In this document: one piece after another, positions 27,364 through 37,191 of the stretch
How the letters are laid out: each line of letters begins with the position of its first letter
Numbering within the stretch: the stretch's first letter is position 1
Assembly: GCA_031266185.1 (NCBI GenBank)
Contig: JAISBM010000013.1
Span: forward strand, 1-56,221
Direction of reading: 5' to 3'
DNA from: Endomicrobium sp.
GTDB taxonomy: Bacteria > Elusimicrobiota > Endomicrobiia > Endomicrobiales > Endomicrobiaceae
Length of the DNA stretch: 56,221 nucleotides
Notes under the pieces: model-generated
Database searches by the model: none
The model's input: the letters and a program-made list of their open reading frames with translations, nothing else
What the model was told of the DNA's origin: nothing
Translations under genes and position numbers: made by a program

Positions 27364-27419
27364 AAAAAAAGAGAGTCTTTGCTAACCAAAAATTATTCCG
27401 TTTAAACCCTCATTAGCAA
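27364..27419 (-). terminator. Predicted terminator downstream of gatB
   Basis: On the minus strand TTGCTAA and TTAGCAA (plus 27413-27419 and 27379-27385) form a stem. AGACTCTC and seven T residues (27364-27370) follow. A second inverted repeat, CACAACTAAAAA (27308-27319) / TTTTTAGTTGTG (27348-27359), lies a little further downstream. Both fall between gatB and proB. Confidence 0.45.
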
Positions 27420-27427
27420 GTTAAAAA

Positions 27428-28879
27428 TTATGCCTTCAATTGTTCCAGCAAAACCTTGTTTACTAACTGCGGGTTTGCTTTACCTTTAGATTTTTTCATT
27501 ACAAGACCAACAATTGCTCCAACAGCCCTTTCTTTGCCAGCTTTAAATTCCGCTACAGCTTTAGGGCTTTCCGCTATTGCTTCTTGGCAAAGTTTTATAA
27601 TTTCTGACTCGTCTGAGATTTGAGTTAACCCTTTTTCTTTTACCACTACTTCAGGAGCAGCCGATTTTTCGTACATGTCTTCAAAAATTGTTTTTGCTAT
27701 TTTGCCTGAAATTGTACCATTTAAAATTAAATCTATAAGTTTTGCCAAGTTTTTGCTAGAAATGGGAGACTGTGATATGTCTATTTTTGATGCATTAAGC
27801 TTTGCACTGAGTTCTGTAGCAATCCAGTTTGCTAACGGTTTAGCAGACATTTTTTTATCTTTAGAATTATTCAAAGCTTCTTCATAAAAATCTGCAGTTT
27901 GCCTACTAGAAGTTAAATAACTCACGTCATAGTCTGACAAAGAATAATCGTTTGTAAATCTTTGTTTTTTAACTTTCGGAAGTTCCAGCAGTTGAGTGCG
28001 TAGCTCTTTGACAAAAGAGTCAGGCAAATTAAAAGGGACTAAGTCCGGTTCTGGAAAATATCTGTAATCTAGTGCACCTTCTTTTGAACGCATTGATTTT
28101 GTTACTCCTTCTTGTGCTTCCCAAAGCCTTGTTTCTTGCACTAGTTTGCCGCCCGACTCAAGCACTTCTTTTTGCCTTTTGGCTTCGTAGGCTATTGCTT
28201 CTTTTACACCAGTCATCGAGTTAATATTTTTAATTTCTACTCTAGTACCAAACTCTTTTTGCCCTACAGGGCGTATGCTTACATTTACATCACACCGCAT
28301 TTTACCTTCTTCCATACTACATTCAGAAGTACCTAAATATGTAACTATATTTTTTAACTCTGTTAAAAATTCAAACACTTCTTCTGGAGAGTTAAGCTCT
28401 GGCTCTGTAACAAGCTCCATAAGACCAACACTGGCTCTGTTTAAATCTAGCAAAGAATAGTCTAACTTTCTGTTACCTATTTCATGCACTAGTTTGCCAG
28501 CATCTTCTTCAAGATGTATTCTTGCTATATTTACAACTTTTTCTTTCCCTTCAACATTTATTGCAAGTTTCCCTTTAGAACATAACGGAGGGGCTGATTG
28601 TGTTATTTGATAATTTTTTGGCACGTCTGGATAAAAGTACTGCTTTCTTGCAAAAGTGCATTGTTTGTTTATTGTAAAATCTAAAGCAAGCCCTGTTTTA
28701 ATTATAGCTTCTACAGCTTTTTTGTTTAATATTGGGATTGCTCCAGGTTGAGAAGTGCAAACAACACAGGTGTTTGCGTTAGGTTCAGCGCCAAACTGTG
28801 TAGAGCACTCACAAAACACTTTTGACTTTGTGTTAATTTGCATATGCACTTCAAGTCCGACTACTGTTTCATAATCCAT
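27428..28879 (-). CDS. gatB: Aspartyl/glutamyl-tRNA amidotransferase subunit B
   Basis: The 483-residue GatB begins [22 protein letters not shown] and has [48 protein letters not shown] and the C-terminal GatB/YqeY helical tail. It recognises Asp-tRNA(Asn) or Glu-tRNA(Gln) and channels ammonia from GatA for transamidation. It is last in the gatC-corA-gatA-gatB operon, 11 bases after gatA. Confidence 0.96.
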   Translation of the reverse strand: MDYETVVGLEVHMQINTKSKVFCECSTQFGAEPNANTCVVCTSQPGAIPILNKKAVEAIIKTGLALDFTINKQCTFARKQYFYPDVPKNYQITQSAPPLCSKGKLAINVEGKEKVVNIARIHLEEDAGKLVHEIGNRKLDYSLLDLNRASVGLMELVTEPELNSPEEVFEFLTELKNIVTYLGTSECSMEEGKMRCDVNVSIRPVGQKEFGTRVEIKNINSMTGVKEAIAYEAKRQKEVLESGGKLVQETRLWEAQEGVTKSMRSKEGALDYRYFPEPDLVPFNLPDSFVKELRTQLLELPKVKKQRFTNDYSLSDYDVSYLTSSRQTADFYEEALNNSKDKKMSAKPLANWIATELSAKLNASKIDISQSPISSKNLAKLIDLILNGTISGKIAKTIFEDMYEKSAAPEVVVKEKGLTQISDESEIIKLCQEAIAESPKAVAEFKAGKERAVGAIVGLVMKKSKGKANPQLVNKVLLEQLKA

Positions 28880-28890
28880 TTATTTATCCC

Positions 28891-30354
28891 TTAAACATTT
28901 ATAATAGCTTCAACTTTGTTAAACGCTGGATATCTATCAACATCAAAATCAGCAACTTTTTCAAACGCGTTAGCTACTTTAAAAAGTTTTGCGTCAGAAA
29001 ATCGCTTCCCCATAAAGTGTACTCCCATAGGCATATCATTTGAAGTAAAACTGCAAGGCACTGTAATCCCTGCAAGCCCAGCAAGGTTTGCTGCTATAAG
29101 GAAAATGTCGCACTCTTCAGAAAGCCTTTCTCCAAACTTTACAGGCATTTGTAAAGTAGAAGGGGTAAATATAAAGTCGCATTGTTTATAAGCTTGCTCT
29201 ATTTGGTTTATGAGTAATGTTCTTACTTTCTGAGCTTGGTGATAACACCTATGATAATTTTTTGCGCCTAAAACGTACGTGCCAAACAATATTCTCTTTT
29301 TTACTTCATAACCTAAAGAGTCTCCACGGGATTTTGCGTATTGATCGTTTAGGCTAACACTGTTTGGAGATCTGTATCCATAACGTATCCCATCAAATGT
29401 AGCAATATTTGCAGAAACTTCCGCACACATAATAACTTTATATAAAGAAGGAACGTACTTATAAGCTGGAATGTCAACTTCTACGACCTGGGCATTTTCT
29501 GCTTTTAGTTTATTTACAGCTTCATTGAAATATTTTGTTATTTCTGGGTCTGTTTTATAGTCAAAAAGTTGTTTGGGAATACCTATTTTTAAAGCTTTTA
29601 AAACATCTGGGTCGTTTAAACCGTTGGTGTAGTCTATCCACTCATTAGGCTGGCAAACTGGATCCCTGTAATCCTCCCCTGCTATAACACTTGTAAGTAA
29701 AGCCGCATCCATTACATTTTTTGTAAAAGTGCCTATTTGGTCAAAAGAAGACGCTAAAGCGCAAGCTCCATATCTACTTATAAGCCCATAAGAAGGTTTG
29801 TATCCTACTATCCCGCAAAAACCTGCTGGCTGCCTTATAGAACCACCAGTATCTGAACCTAAAGCACAAGGAATCATCCCCGCACTTACTGCTGCAGCGC
29901 TACCACCAGAAGAGCCACCTGGAATGCATTCTATGTTCCAAGGATTAGCAGTTTTTTGGTAAGCAGAAGTTTCTGTAGAACCACCCATAGCAAACTCATC
30001 CATGTTCGTCCTACCAACAAAAATTACGCCCGCTTCTTTTAATTTTTCTATAACTGTAGCATCGTAAGGAGAAACATAGCGCTCTAAATATTTTGATGCA
30101 GACGTCATACTTTCGCCTTTTACCATAATATTGTCTTTTATGGCTATAGGTATACCTTCAAGAATGCCACACTTTTTGTTCTCTTTTTTATCAACTTGTT
30201 GGGCTTGACGCAAAGCTATTTCTTCGTTTAACTTTAAAAAAGCTTTAACTTTAGAGTCTACTTCTTTTATACGACTAAAACACTCTTTTACCACATCTAC
30301 ACTTTTTACCTCTTGGGAACAAATTTTTGTCCTCAATTCTTTAGCTCTAATCAT
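28891..30354 (-). CDS. gatA: Aspartyl/glutamyl-tRNA amidotransferase subunit A
   Basis: The 487-residue amidase has the Ser-cisSer-Lys triad context: catalytic Lys in GIPIAIKDNI, then GGSSGGSAAAVSAGMIPCALGSDTGGSIRQPA. The C-terminal region has FTPSTLQMPVKFG and LAGLAGITVP. It releases ammonia from glutamine for GatB. It starts three bases after corA and is clearly in the same operon. Confidence 0.96.
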   Translation of the reverse strand: MIRAKELRTKICSQEVKSVDVVKECFSRIKEVDSKVKAFLKLNEEIALRQAQQVDKKENKKCGILEGIPIAIKDNIMVKGESMTSASKYLERYVSPYDATVIEKLKEAGVIFVGRTNMDEFAMGGSTETSAYQKTANPWNIECIPGGSSGGSAAAVSAGMIPCALGSDTGGSIRQPAGFCGIVGYKPSYGLISRYGACALASSFDQIGTFTKNVMDAALLTSVIAGEDYRDPVCQPNEWIDYTNGLNDPDVLKALKIGIPKQLFDYKTDPEITKYFNEAVNKLKAENAQVVEVDIPAYKYVPSLYKVIMCAEVSANIATFDGIRYGYRSPNSVSLNDQYAKSRGDSLGYEVKKRILFGTYVLGAKNYHRCYHQAQKVRTLLINQIEQAYKQCDFIFTPSTLQMPVKFGERLSEECDIFLIAANLAGLAGITVPCSFTSNDMPMGVHFMGKRFSDAKLFKVANAFEKVADFDVDRYPAFNKVEAIINV

Positions 30355-30357
30355 AAT

Positions 30358-31347
30358 TTAAAACCACTTTTTCTTTTTAAAATATATTAACATAACAAGT
30401 ATCGTAACAAGCATTATTCCTATCGCAAAAAACCAACTTCCTTTTTGGCCAAAAAAAGAATATTCAGGAAAAATAACGTTCATCCCGTAATAACCTGAAA
30501 CAATAAGAACTGGCATTACAATTGTAGCTATAACTGTAAGAAATTTCATAACTTCAGTAAGTTTTACCGTAACACTTGACATATAAACTTCTATCAAGCT
30601 TACAATCATTTGGCTTCGCATAATTATTGCTTGGTTCATTCTTGCACACTGAGTGTAAATGTCGCGAAAATATACAAGATATTCTCTTGCTATTAAGTTG
30701 TTGTTTGCTCTAGTAAAATAAACATAAGAAGATTGTTGAGATTCTGCTATTTTGCGCATAGCAAAAACCACTTTTTTTGTGTCTAAAATATCTTCCATAC
30801 TTTCTGTTTCTGGATCTTCAAGAACTTTGTCTTCTAAATTTTCCATCTTGTCGTCAATTTTTTCTAAAGTAAACTCGTAACTAGAAACAACTTTATTAAA
30901 AACATTGTAAAGTAAATTCTCTAAACTTTTCATTTCAACTTGAGGACGCGCTTTTGCTCGTTCAAAGAGAGTTTCAAGAAAAAATAGTTCTTCTGTGTGC
31001 ACAGTAACTAAAAACCCTTTACCCACAAAAAAGTTAAGCTCATAAATACTATCTTCAAATTCTTGATAATAATTTGGTTTGAGTTGTATGCCGTGGATAG
31101 CGCCAAAAACGTAGTTTTCAAACTCTTCTGTTTTGGGATAATACTGAGGGAAAAGACAGTCTTCTATAGACATTTCATGAAAATGAAAGGTTTCTGAAAG
31201 AAGATTTGTTTCTTGATGAGTTAGCTCGTGATTTTCCAAGGTGATGTCTATCCATGCAAGATCTAACTTATTATAATCTTGCGCTATTTTTAAGGCATCA
31301 CATTCTGTAACAACTGTGCCGTTTTTGAAGTAAATTGCCCTTATCAT
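30358..31347 (-). CDS. corA: CorA-family divalent metal transporter
   Basis: The 329-residue protein has a long soluble N-terminal domain with the characteristic EIDDKMENLEDKVLEDP helix. Two C-terminal membrane helices follow, with the pore signature YGMNV (GMN) between them. CorA pentamers import magnesium and sometimes cobalt or nickel. It is placed between gatC (four-base overlap) and gatA (three-base gap), which is unusual for this operon. Confidence 0.92.
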   Translation of the reverse strand: MIRAIYFKNGTVVTECDALKIAQDYNKLDLAWIDITLENHELTHQETNLLSETFHFHEMSIEDCLFPQYYPKTEEFENYVFGAIHGIQLKPNYYQEFEDSIYELNFFVGKGFLVTVHTEELFFLETLFERAKARPQVEMKSLENLLYNVFNKVVSSYEFTLEKIDDKMENLEDKVLEDPETESMEDILDTKKVVFAMRKIAESQQSSYVYFTRANNNLIAREYLVYFRDIYTQCARMNQAIIMRSQMIVSLIEVYMSSVTVKLTEVMKFLTVIATIVMPVLIVSGYYGMNVIFPEYSFFGQKGSWFFAIGIMLVTILVMLIYFKKKKWF

Positions 31348-31637
31348 TGCGCCTCTATAACTTTTTTAATTTTATAAAAAGTGCCTTCTCTTTCAGGAGC
31401 ACCATTAAGCATTTGATCTATTGTTTCTCTAGGACAAGGTTTTACGATATCTTCTCTCCACACATTTCTGAGCTCAGTAACGTGTGTAGTAGGTTTTAGT
31501 GTAGCGACATTAGGTTCTTGCAAAATCTCTATATACTCAAACATAGAATTTATGTCTTTGAGATACTTTTCTTTCTCCTCGTCTTTAATGTCTATCCTTG
31601 CTAAAAAAGCAATAGTTTCAAGTTCTTCTTTTAACAT
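31344..31637 (-). CDS. gatC: Aspartyl/glutamyl-tRNA amidotransferase subunit C
   Basis: The 97-residue protein has the GatC pattern IAFLARIDI..EEKEKYLKDINSMFEYIEILQE and the end EGTFYKIKKVIEAQ. It wraps around GatA and GatB and holds the complex together. A clear GAGGAG lies before the ATG. It is the first gene of the operon. Confidence 0.93.
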   Translation of the reverse strand: MLKEELETIAFLARIDIKDEEKEKYLKDINSMFEYIEILQEPNVATLKPTTHVTELRNVWREDIVKPCPRETIDQMLNGAPEREGTFYKIKKVIEAQ

Positions 31638-31868
31638 AACCGCTCCTCAATCAGTACATTGACAAAATTGTACAAAAATACTTGTTTTTTAACAATATTT
31701 TTAGCGTTTCACATATTCTCTTATTTAAGTTTCTTTACTTTACTGCAAACCATTTAACAAATTAGAGTGTTTTAGTTATATTATTTAAAACATACAAAAA
31801 AGCTATTTGTAAAATTATTACAAAAAATAGTAGGATCAACGTTATACAAGAACTATAAGGAACTAATT

Positions 31869-33071
31869 ATGATATACGAGTGCCCTGTTACACAAAATAA
31901 AGATGTTTTTAAACAAAACCTTAGCAAGATTTCCAAAATTACTAAGTCAGACAACAAAATTATCAAAATTGTTAATTTAGAAAAACCCGCACTTAAAAAG
32001 TTGGAACATTTAATAAAAGCTGTTTTTAGATGTTTCTTTAATTGTTTGTGTTTGATATTTCAAAAAAACAATAAAAGCAACTTTTATGTTGCTTTTATTA
32101 TAAATGGCGGTATTGGAGACACTATTAGACAAATAAGCATTATCAGCGAAATTGTAAAAATGTTTCCAAACATTGTAATTGATATTTATACTAACAGACA
32201 GTTATACTTTTTGTTTAAAGGAATAAAAAAAGTAAGATTTCTCTTTGAAATCGATTTAATTGTTTTAACTAAAAAAAAATATGACATAATTTACAAACTT
32301 ATGGATGTATATAAAACCTCTTCTATAGAACAAGAGATTATATTCAACACAAAAGATAAAGCTGAAAGCAATAAAATTCAAAGCAATATTAGAGCTTATA
32401 AAGACAAATATTTATCTCCTTTAAACAACCACTCACATCATATTTCCATATCAAAAGCTGCATCTGGAGTTGACAACATAGAAGATATATCACTAACCGT
32501 CAATTTCAACCCTGTACCATTAGAAAAGTTTGGCATAACAAAAAGTTTAAAGTATATAACTTTTAATTACGGTGCTGGGGCAGAAGGTTGTAACGCCGAC
32601 CCTAAATGTTGGCCTAGACACCATTGGGAAACTTTATTGAAAATATTACAAAAAAATTTAAAAGGTGTAACAATTGTTCAGTTGGGAGTTTCAACTTACA
32701 ATTTTAGTGGAATTAACATAATAAATACAGCTTGTAAAACTTCTTTTAATGAGCTTTGCACAATACTTAAGAATTCGTTGCTTCATATAGATATAGACGG
32801 TGCTTGTATACATATTGCAAAGGCTATAGGCACTAAAGCTATTGTGCTGTTTGGACCAACATCTGCCAAGATTACAGGATATCCAGAAAATATAAACATA
32901 ACTTCTTCTTTATGTAGAGACTGTTACCATATATTTGACCACCAATTTTGGGGAAGATGTGCTCTTGGTTATGAAAAGTCTTTGTGCATGAATTCTATTT
33001 CTCCAGAGTTTATAGCAAACAAAGCAATAGAATATATAAATGGTGTAAGCAAAGTTTCTCCCCTGATTTGA
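31869..33071 (+). CDS. Glycosyltransferase family 9 (heptosyltransferase-like)
   Basis: The 400-residue protein has an N-terminal extension of about 60 residues and then a GT9 domain. This includes FIINGGIGDTIRQISIISEIVKMFP, the mid-domain HHISISKAASGVDN, and a C-terminal donor site HIDIDGACIHIAKAIGTKAIVLFGPTSAKITGYPEN. A cysteine-containing tail (CRDCYHIFDHQFWGRC.LGYEKSLCM) is typical of this group. GT9 enzymes add heptose or other sugars to surface glycans. AAGGAAC lies before the ATG. Nearby nucleotidyltransferase and DUF2284 fossils suggest a former glycan locus. Confidence 0.85.
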   Translation: MIYECPVTQNKDVFKQNLSKISKITKSDNKIIKIVNLEKPALKKLEHLIKAVFRCFFNCLCLIFQKNNKSNFYVAFIINGGIGDTIRQISIISEIVKMFPNIVIDIYTNRQLYFLFKGIKKVRFLFEIDLIVLTKKKYDIIYKLMDVYKTSSIEQEIIFNTKDKAESNKIQSNIRAYKDKYLSPLNNHSHHISISKAASGVDNIEDISLTVNFNPVPLEKFGITKSLKYITFNYGAGAEGCNADPKCWPRHHWETLLKILQKNLKGVTIVQLGVSTYNFSGINIINTACKTSFNELCTILKNSLLHIDIDGACIHIAKAIGTKAIVLFGPTSAKITGYPENINITSSLCRDCYHIFDHQFWGRCALGYEKSLCMNSISPEFIANKAIEYINGVSKVSPLI

Positions 33072-33092
33072 CCATAACACACATGTTTACTT

Positions 33093-33437
33093 TTATAAAT
33101 TAGTAATGGCTGCTTTTAAAACTAAACCATCAATTTCTGTCCACTCAAAGTCTTTTACGTCCATATAGTCTAGCTTGATTTTAAAATTAAGAATAAGCTG
33201 GACGAGGGCATTCTTGTACCTTCGTCATAAAGGCCGTTATTTACCATACCAGCACTTTCATTTTTTTTAAATCCTACCACAACATATTTCGACTGCTTTA
33301 TCCGATTCTTTAATTATATTTATCGTTCTTTGGAGTAGAGTCTGATTATTACTTAATCTAAATAATGGTTTAGGACAATTTGCTGTATATGGATACAATC
33401 TTGTTCCTATCCCTGCTGCAAGTATAATGTATTTCAT
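33093..33437 (-). pseudogene. Sugar/choline-phosphate nucleotidyltransferase fossil
   Basis: On the minus strand MKYIILAAGIGTRLYPYTAN, CPKPLFRLSNNQTLLQRTI is the N-terminal signature of an NTP transferase. GGGGGAG stands before the ATG at 33437. After a frameshift the sequence reads KYVVVGFKKNESAGMVNNGL and later YMDVKDFEWTEIDGLVLKAA, the C-terminal end of the same fold. Most of the middle (more than 100 residues) is missing. Such enzymes activate sugars or phosphocholine for surface glycans. Confidence 0.7.
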
Positions 33438-33531
33438 GATTTGCTCCCCCACAACAATAAGCCGCCATAACATGATAATGTGCTTTTTATAGGAAACGTG
33501 ATATTTAAGTTTTGTCTCTTCATCGTTTCTA

Positions 33532-33905
33532 CTAATTGACTCCTATTGCTCCCAAAGGTATTCTTGCTTGTTTAGGGTTTGCACAACTGTGCGGATTACA
33601 ATCATTTTCACATAACTTACAGGAACCTCCAACAAATGAAACTGCCAAAGAGTCGTTATTATCATACAAAAGTTTTTCCAGTTTCCCCAAACACAAATGT
33701 ATTATATTGGTTGTCTTAAAACGCACTACTTCAAAGTTTTCTATCGTTATAGACATTGTACATTTTAATACAATTGCATTCGGATATTCACTTTTAACAA
33801 TTGTTTTGTAATCCAACGACGGAAGTTTAGGAGGATTGGATCAATTTTCATAATTTCTATATCGTTAAATTCTTTCTTAATAAGTTCTTTAAATTTTTTA
33901 AACAT
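33532..33905 (-). pseudogene. DUF2284 metal-binding protein fossil
   Basis: The minus strand has a start at 33905 (MFKKFKELIKKEFNDIEIMK) after AGGTGA. A shift leads to PPKLPSLDYKTIVKSEYPNA. The frame ends in CKLCENDCNPHSCANPKQAR, a cysteine-rich tail with IPLGAIGVN that matches DUF2284 ('C..C...C..P..ARPSMEA.GI'). The middle of the domain with further cysteines is deleted. The function of this family is not known. Confidence 0.6.
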
Positions 33906-34479
33906 TTTTCACCTATTTAACCTTAGGATAAATGGGCCTGTAAAAAAGATTCTATAAGGTAAGACAAATGTCCGGTAATAATATTATGTTTTGTTCAGGG
34001 ATACCTGTTAGTGTATCCTAAAATACAATTCATGTTTTAAAGTGCATAAAGATAATAATTTAAGTGTGCTAGTCCAAAAAATAGGTTATCCCTACTCAAT
34101 ATATAAACTTTTGTTCAAAAAAACTAAACACTACTTTTATTTAACAAAATATTTATTAATGTAAAAATATTACTGTTTAATTACATTAAACATTTTATCA
34201 ATAAACATACAACCTCAATGATTATATAAAAAAACAATAATATAAGTACAAGCATATTGACCTACTCAATCTTATAACACAGCCTAAGATTTTATTTGGA
34301 CAGTCTCTATCAGAGGGCCATCCTCCATTTCCACCATGCCTTTTCTTGGCGCACAGCTACTCCTATTGCAAACATAAAGCTGCTTTAAGCAAATTGTTTA
34401 AAGCGCTAAAATCAGAAAAACCAATATAGTTAAATCTTTACTTTACTATCCTGTCTATCAAGCTAAGCAAATGTTGCTT
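33906..34479. other. Long non-coding spacer, no clear gene
   Basis: A 570-base AT-rich stretch with stops in all frames. A short G+C-richer piece at about 34300-34370 has the feel of a decayed coding fragment, but I could not match it to any family. Confidence 0.4.
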
Positions 34480-34524
34480 AATCGTATCATAAATGGTACG
34501 ATTAGTGCATAAAATGATACGATT
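34480..34524. promoter_or_regulatory. Three operator half-sites before the fic gene
   Basis: AATCGTATCAT (34480-34490) and ATGGTACGATT (34493-34503) form a palindrome with one mismatch and a two-base spacer. A third half-site ATGATACGATT lies at 34514-34524, exactly 21 bases (two helical turns) after the second. GGAG at 34525 overlaps the end and serves as ribosome binding site for the ATG at 34537. Confidence 0.65.
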
Positions 34525-34536
34525 GGAGACTACAAA

Positions 34537-35580
34537 ATGAACAATAAACGTCAAGAATTAATTTTAAAGTACATAAGGAAACAAAAATTAGTTTCTAGAA
34601 GCAAACTACAAACATACATATCTAAAATCATGTCAAACAAAAATTCAAAAATTACCCTGCTGCGAGATTTGAATACACTTATTGCCGAGGGGAAAATTAA
34701 AAAAAATGGAATTGCAAAAAACACAGTTTATACATGTGTTGTGCCTTCAACACTCGAAACAATAAATGTTACAGCTTATTTTAAAAAAGATATAGATAAA
34801 CGTATTTTAAAATCTGACTATTTTAATTTTGATATTTGGGACAATTTACATAATCTGTTTACACACAAAGAAAAACAAGACCTGGCTAAATTTAACAAAC
34901 AATACATAAAAAATAAAAAAGAGTTATCTCCAATTTTACTTAAAAAAGAACTAGAACGATTAAGTATCGAATTTTCATGGAAATCATCTCATATAGAAGG
35001 TAATACCTATTCTTTATTAGACACTGAATGCTTACTTAAAGAAAATGTGCAAGCTAAAGGGAAAAAAACAGAAGAAGCTATTATGATTTTAAATCATAAA
35101 AAAGCTCTTGATTTTGTTTATACAGATCCTGTATATTTCAAAAAGTTATCCATTTCCAAAATAGAAGAACTACACAGGTTGCTTGTTAGCGGACTTAATG
35201 TTAATTTTGGATTGAGAAAAAATAGAGTTGGAATTACAGGAACAAATTATCGCCCTATTGATAATATACATCAAATAAGACAATCTGTAGAACAACTTGT
35301 GAAAGTAATAAACAGAACTGAAAATCCTCTAGAAAAAGCTTTAATTGCTATTTTAATGATTTCTTATATACAACCTTTTGAAGATGGTAACAAACGCTCC
35401 GCAAGGATACTAGGCAATGCTTTACTTCTTGCAAACAGTTATTGTCCTTTATCGTATCGCAGTGTTAATGAAACCAACTATAAAAAGGCCACTATTCTAT
35501 TTTATGAACAAAACAATGCGACTTATTTTAAAAATTTATTTGTAGAACAATTTAAACAAGCTATTAAAAAATATTTCTAA
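34537..35580 (+). CDS. HTH-Fic family protein with Gln in place of the Fic-motif His
   Basis: The 347-residue protein has an N-terminal winged-helix region (QELILKYIRKQKLVSRSKLQTYISKI..ITLLRDLNTLIAEGKI). The inhibitory-helix motif SSHIEGN (S150, E154) fits [S/T]xxxE[G/N]. The Fic core reads QPFEDGNKRSARILGNALLL, so residue 279 is Gln where HPFxxGN has the catalytic His. Fic proteins transfer AMP or other groups to target hydroxyls. Loss of the His suggests altered or absent catalysis, although I cannot exclude that this Gln is normal for the subfamily. The operator upstream suggests self-regulation. Confidence 0.82.
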   Translation: MNNKRQELILKYIRKQKLVSRSKLQTYISKIMSNKNSKITLLRDLNTLIAEGKIKKNGIAKNTVYTCVVPSTLETINVTAYFKKDIDKRILKSDYFNFDIWDNLHNLFTHKEKQDLAKFNKQYIKNKKELSPILLKKELERLSIEFSWKSSHIEGNTYSLLDTECLLKENVQAKGKKTEEAIMILNHKKALDFVYTDPVYFKKLSISKIEELHRLLVSGLNVNFGLRKNRVGITGTNYRPIDNIHQIRQSVEQLVKVINRTENPLEKALIAILMISYIQPFEDGNKRSARILGNALLLANSYCPLSYRSVNETNYKKATILFYEQNNATYFKNLFVEQFKQAIKKYF

Positions 35581-35766
35581 CAATATTGTTTTTTCCCACC
35601 TACACCAACGGAAAGGACTCCAACGCATATTGACTAGACCAAGTAACCAACTTACTTAAATATAGGCAATAAAGATATACAACTGCTATCAGTAGCCATT
35701 ATATTTATTTTATGTGAAAATTTTGCGATTTTTGGCCAATTTAAAATAAGTAAAGTGATATGTATT

Positions 35767-37047
35767 TTAATAAAAATATGTTTTTGGCACCAAAATATCT
35801 TTTTTAGTTAATGGCCTAAGCAATGATATACCTTCTAAAGATTTGCATCTACTTAATGCCACATACAATTGACCAGGCGCAAAAGCGCCATATTCCATGT
35901 CTATAACTACATTATCAAAAGTTTTGCCTTGACTTTTGTGTATCGTAACTGCCCATGAAAGCTTTAGTGGGTACTGAGTAAAAAAACCTGCGCTTTCTGT
36001 TTCTATTTGTTCTTGCTTCTCGTTCCACTTATATTTAAACAATTCCCATTTATAAGGTTCTACGGCTTCTGTTCTCCCATTTGGGAACTTTACATATATA
36101 AGCATTTTATCTGAAGAAGTACTATTGCATATATCTTCAACTATACCTATGCTACCATTTACCCATCTATACTTAGTATCATTATTTAACATCATGACCT
36201 GCGCACCTTTCTTTATTATAAGGTCACGTTCTGCAGGCAAAATTTTAGAGTTTTCGTCAATATTTTCTGTTTGGGCAGAAAATATTAAATGTTCTGCTTT
36301 TATCTGTGAAAGATATCTGTTGTTTATTAAAGTCGCGTTTTTGTTGGTTGTTGTAAGACAAACTGACATTTTATTATCTAAAATCTTTTTGCATACTCTT
36401 GAGTTCAGCTTTAGAAGATCTTCATCACCAGCTGTGCCATTACGCACACTATTTAACAATGTAACAAAGTTATCATCCTGTTGTCTGTAAACTTTTTTTA
36501 ATTCCACTTTATGAAGTACACAATCTTGCAATGAATATGCACTTAAAAAGTAGGGAGACTTATACATAGAGTTAAATATACTATATTCTTCCTTTTTTAC
36601 TACGGGAGGGAGTTGCTTTAAGTCTCCAATAAACACCATTTGGACACCCCCAAAAGACTGCTGATGTTTTTGCCTATTTAATCTTAAAAATTTATCTATA
36701 CAATCTAAAAGATCGCATCTTAACATCGAAGTTTCGTCTATGATAATAGTTTCAACTTTTTTATATATAGATTTTTCAAAAAGATTTTTCTTTTTGATTT
36801 TTGATAAAGTAACGTCTGGCTTAAAATGGAAAAATGAATGGACCGTTTCCCCACCACAATTAAGAGCTGCAACACCTGTAGGAGCAAGAACCACCGTTTT
36901 TTTATGAGTGTGAGTAATATAATAATGCAAAAAGGTAGTTTTTCCTGTACCTGCATTTCCTGTAACAAAAACACAGTCCCCGCTTTTTTCTATTAAATCA
37001 AAAGCTTGCTTGAATTCCTTATTAAATTCAATTTTATCACTTATCAT
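35767..37047 (-). CDS. PIF1-like DNA helicase / AAA ATPase
   Basis: The 426-residue SF1B helicase has Walker A GNAGTGKTTFLHYY, motif Ia VVLAPTGVAALNCGGETVHSFF, motif II IIDETSMLRCDLLDCID, motif III FIGDLKQLPPV and motif V/VI LSWAVTIHKSQGKTFDNVVIDM..YVALSRC. Pif1 enzymes move 5'-3' and unwind G-quadruplex or stalled-fork DNA. AGAGAAAAA lies before the ATG. It stands alone between accessory genes and appears intact. Confidence 0.88.
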   Translation of the reverse strand: MISDKIEFNKEFKQAFDLIEKSGDCVFVTGNAGTGKTTFLHYYITHTHKKTVVLAPTGVAALNCGGETVHSFFHFKPDVTLSKIKKKNLFEKSIYKKVETIIIDETSMLRCDLLDCIDKFLRLNRQKHQQSFGGVQMVFIGDLKQLPPVVKKEEYSIFNSMYKSPYFLSAYSLQDCVLHKVELKKVYRQQDDNFVTLLNSVRNGTAGDEDLLKLNSRVCKKILDNKMSVCLTTTNKNATLINNRYLSQIKAEHLIFSAQTENIDENSKILPAERDLIIKKGAQVMMLNNDTKYRWVNGSIGIVEDICNSTSSDKMLIYVKFPNGRTEAVEPYKWELFKYKWNEKQEQIETESAGFFTQYPLKLSWAVTIHKSQGKTFDNVVIDMEYGAFAPGQLYVALSRCKSLEGISLLRPLTKKDILVPKTYFY

Positions 37048-37109
37048 TTTTTCTCTTTTAGTTTTATGCTAAAAATAACCAAACAACTTTTAGCCTAAAA
37101 TTTTACGCT

Positions 37110-37190
37110 CCTGACTTAACTTTGTTGAGGATTTCAAACTGATTTTTATAGTAATTCCTATCTTTTTCTCTTAAGCCAATCAAGTCAGGT
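37110..37190 (-). repeat. Dispersed CCTGACTTGA repeat, complete copy 2
   Basis: Read on the minus strand it begins CCTGACTTGATTGGCTTAAG and ends AAGTTAAGTCAGG. The inside contains TAGGAATTACTATAAAAAT, matching copy 1 at 25918. It lies between the PIF1 gene start and the 3' end of the subtilase locus. Confidence 0.7.
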
Positions 37191-37191
37191 T

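Noticed and set aside
34290-34380. Possible transposase fragment in the spacer before fic
   Set aside because: The reading frames around the GC-richer patch could not be matched to any transposase motif, so I left it as an unexplained spacer.
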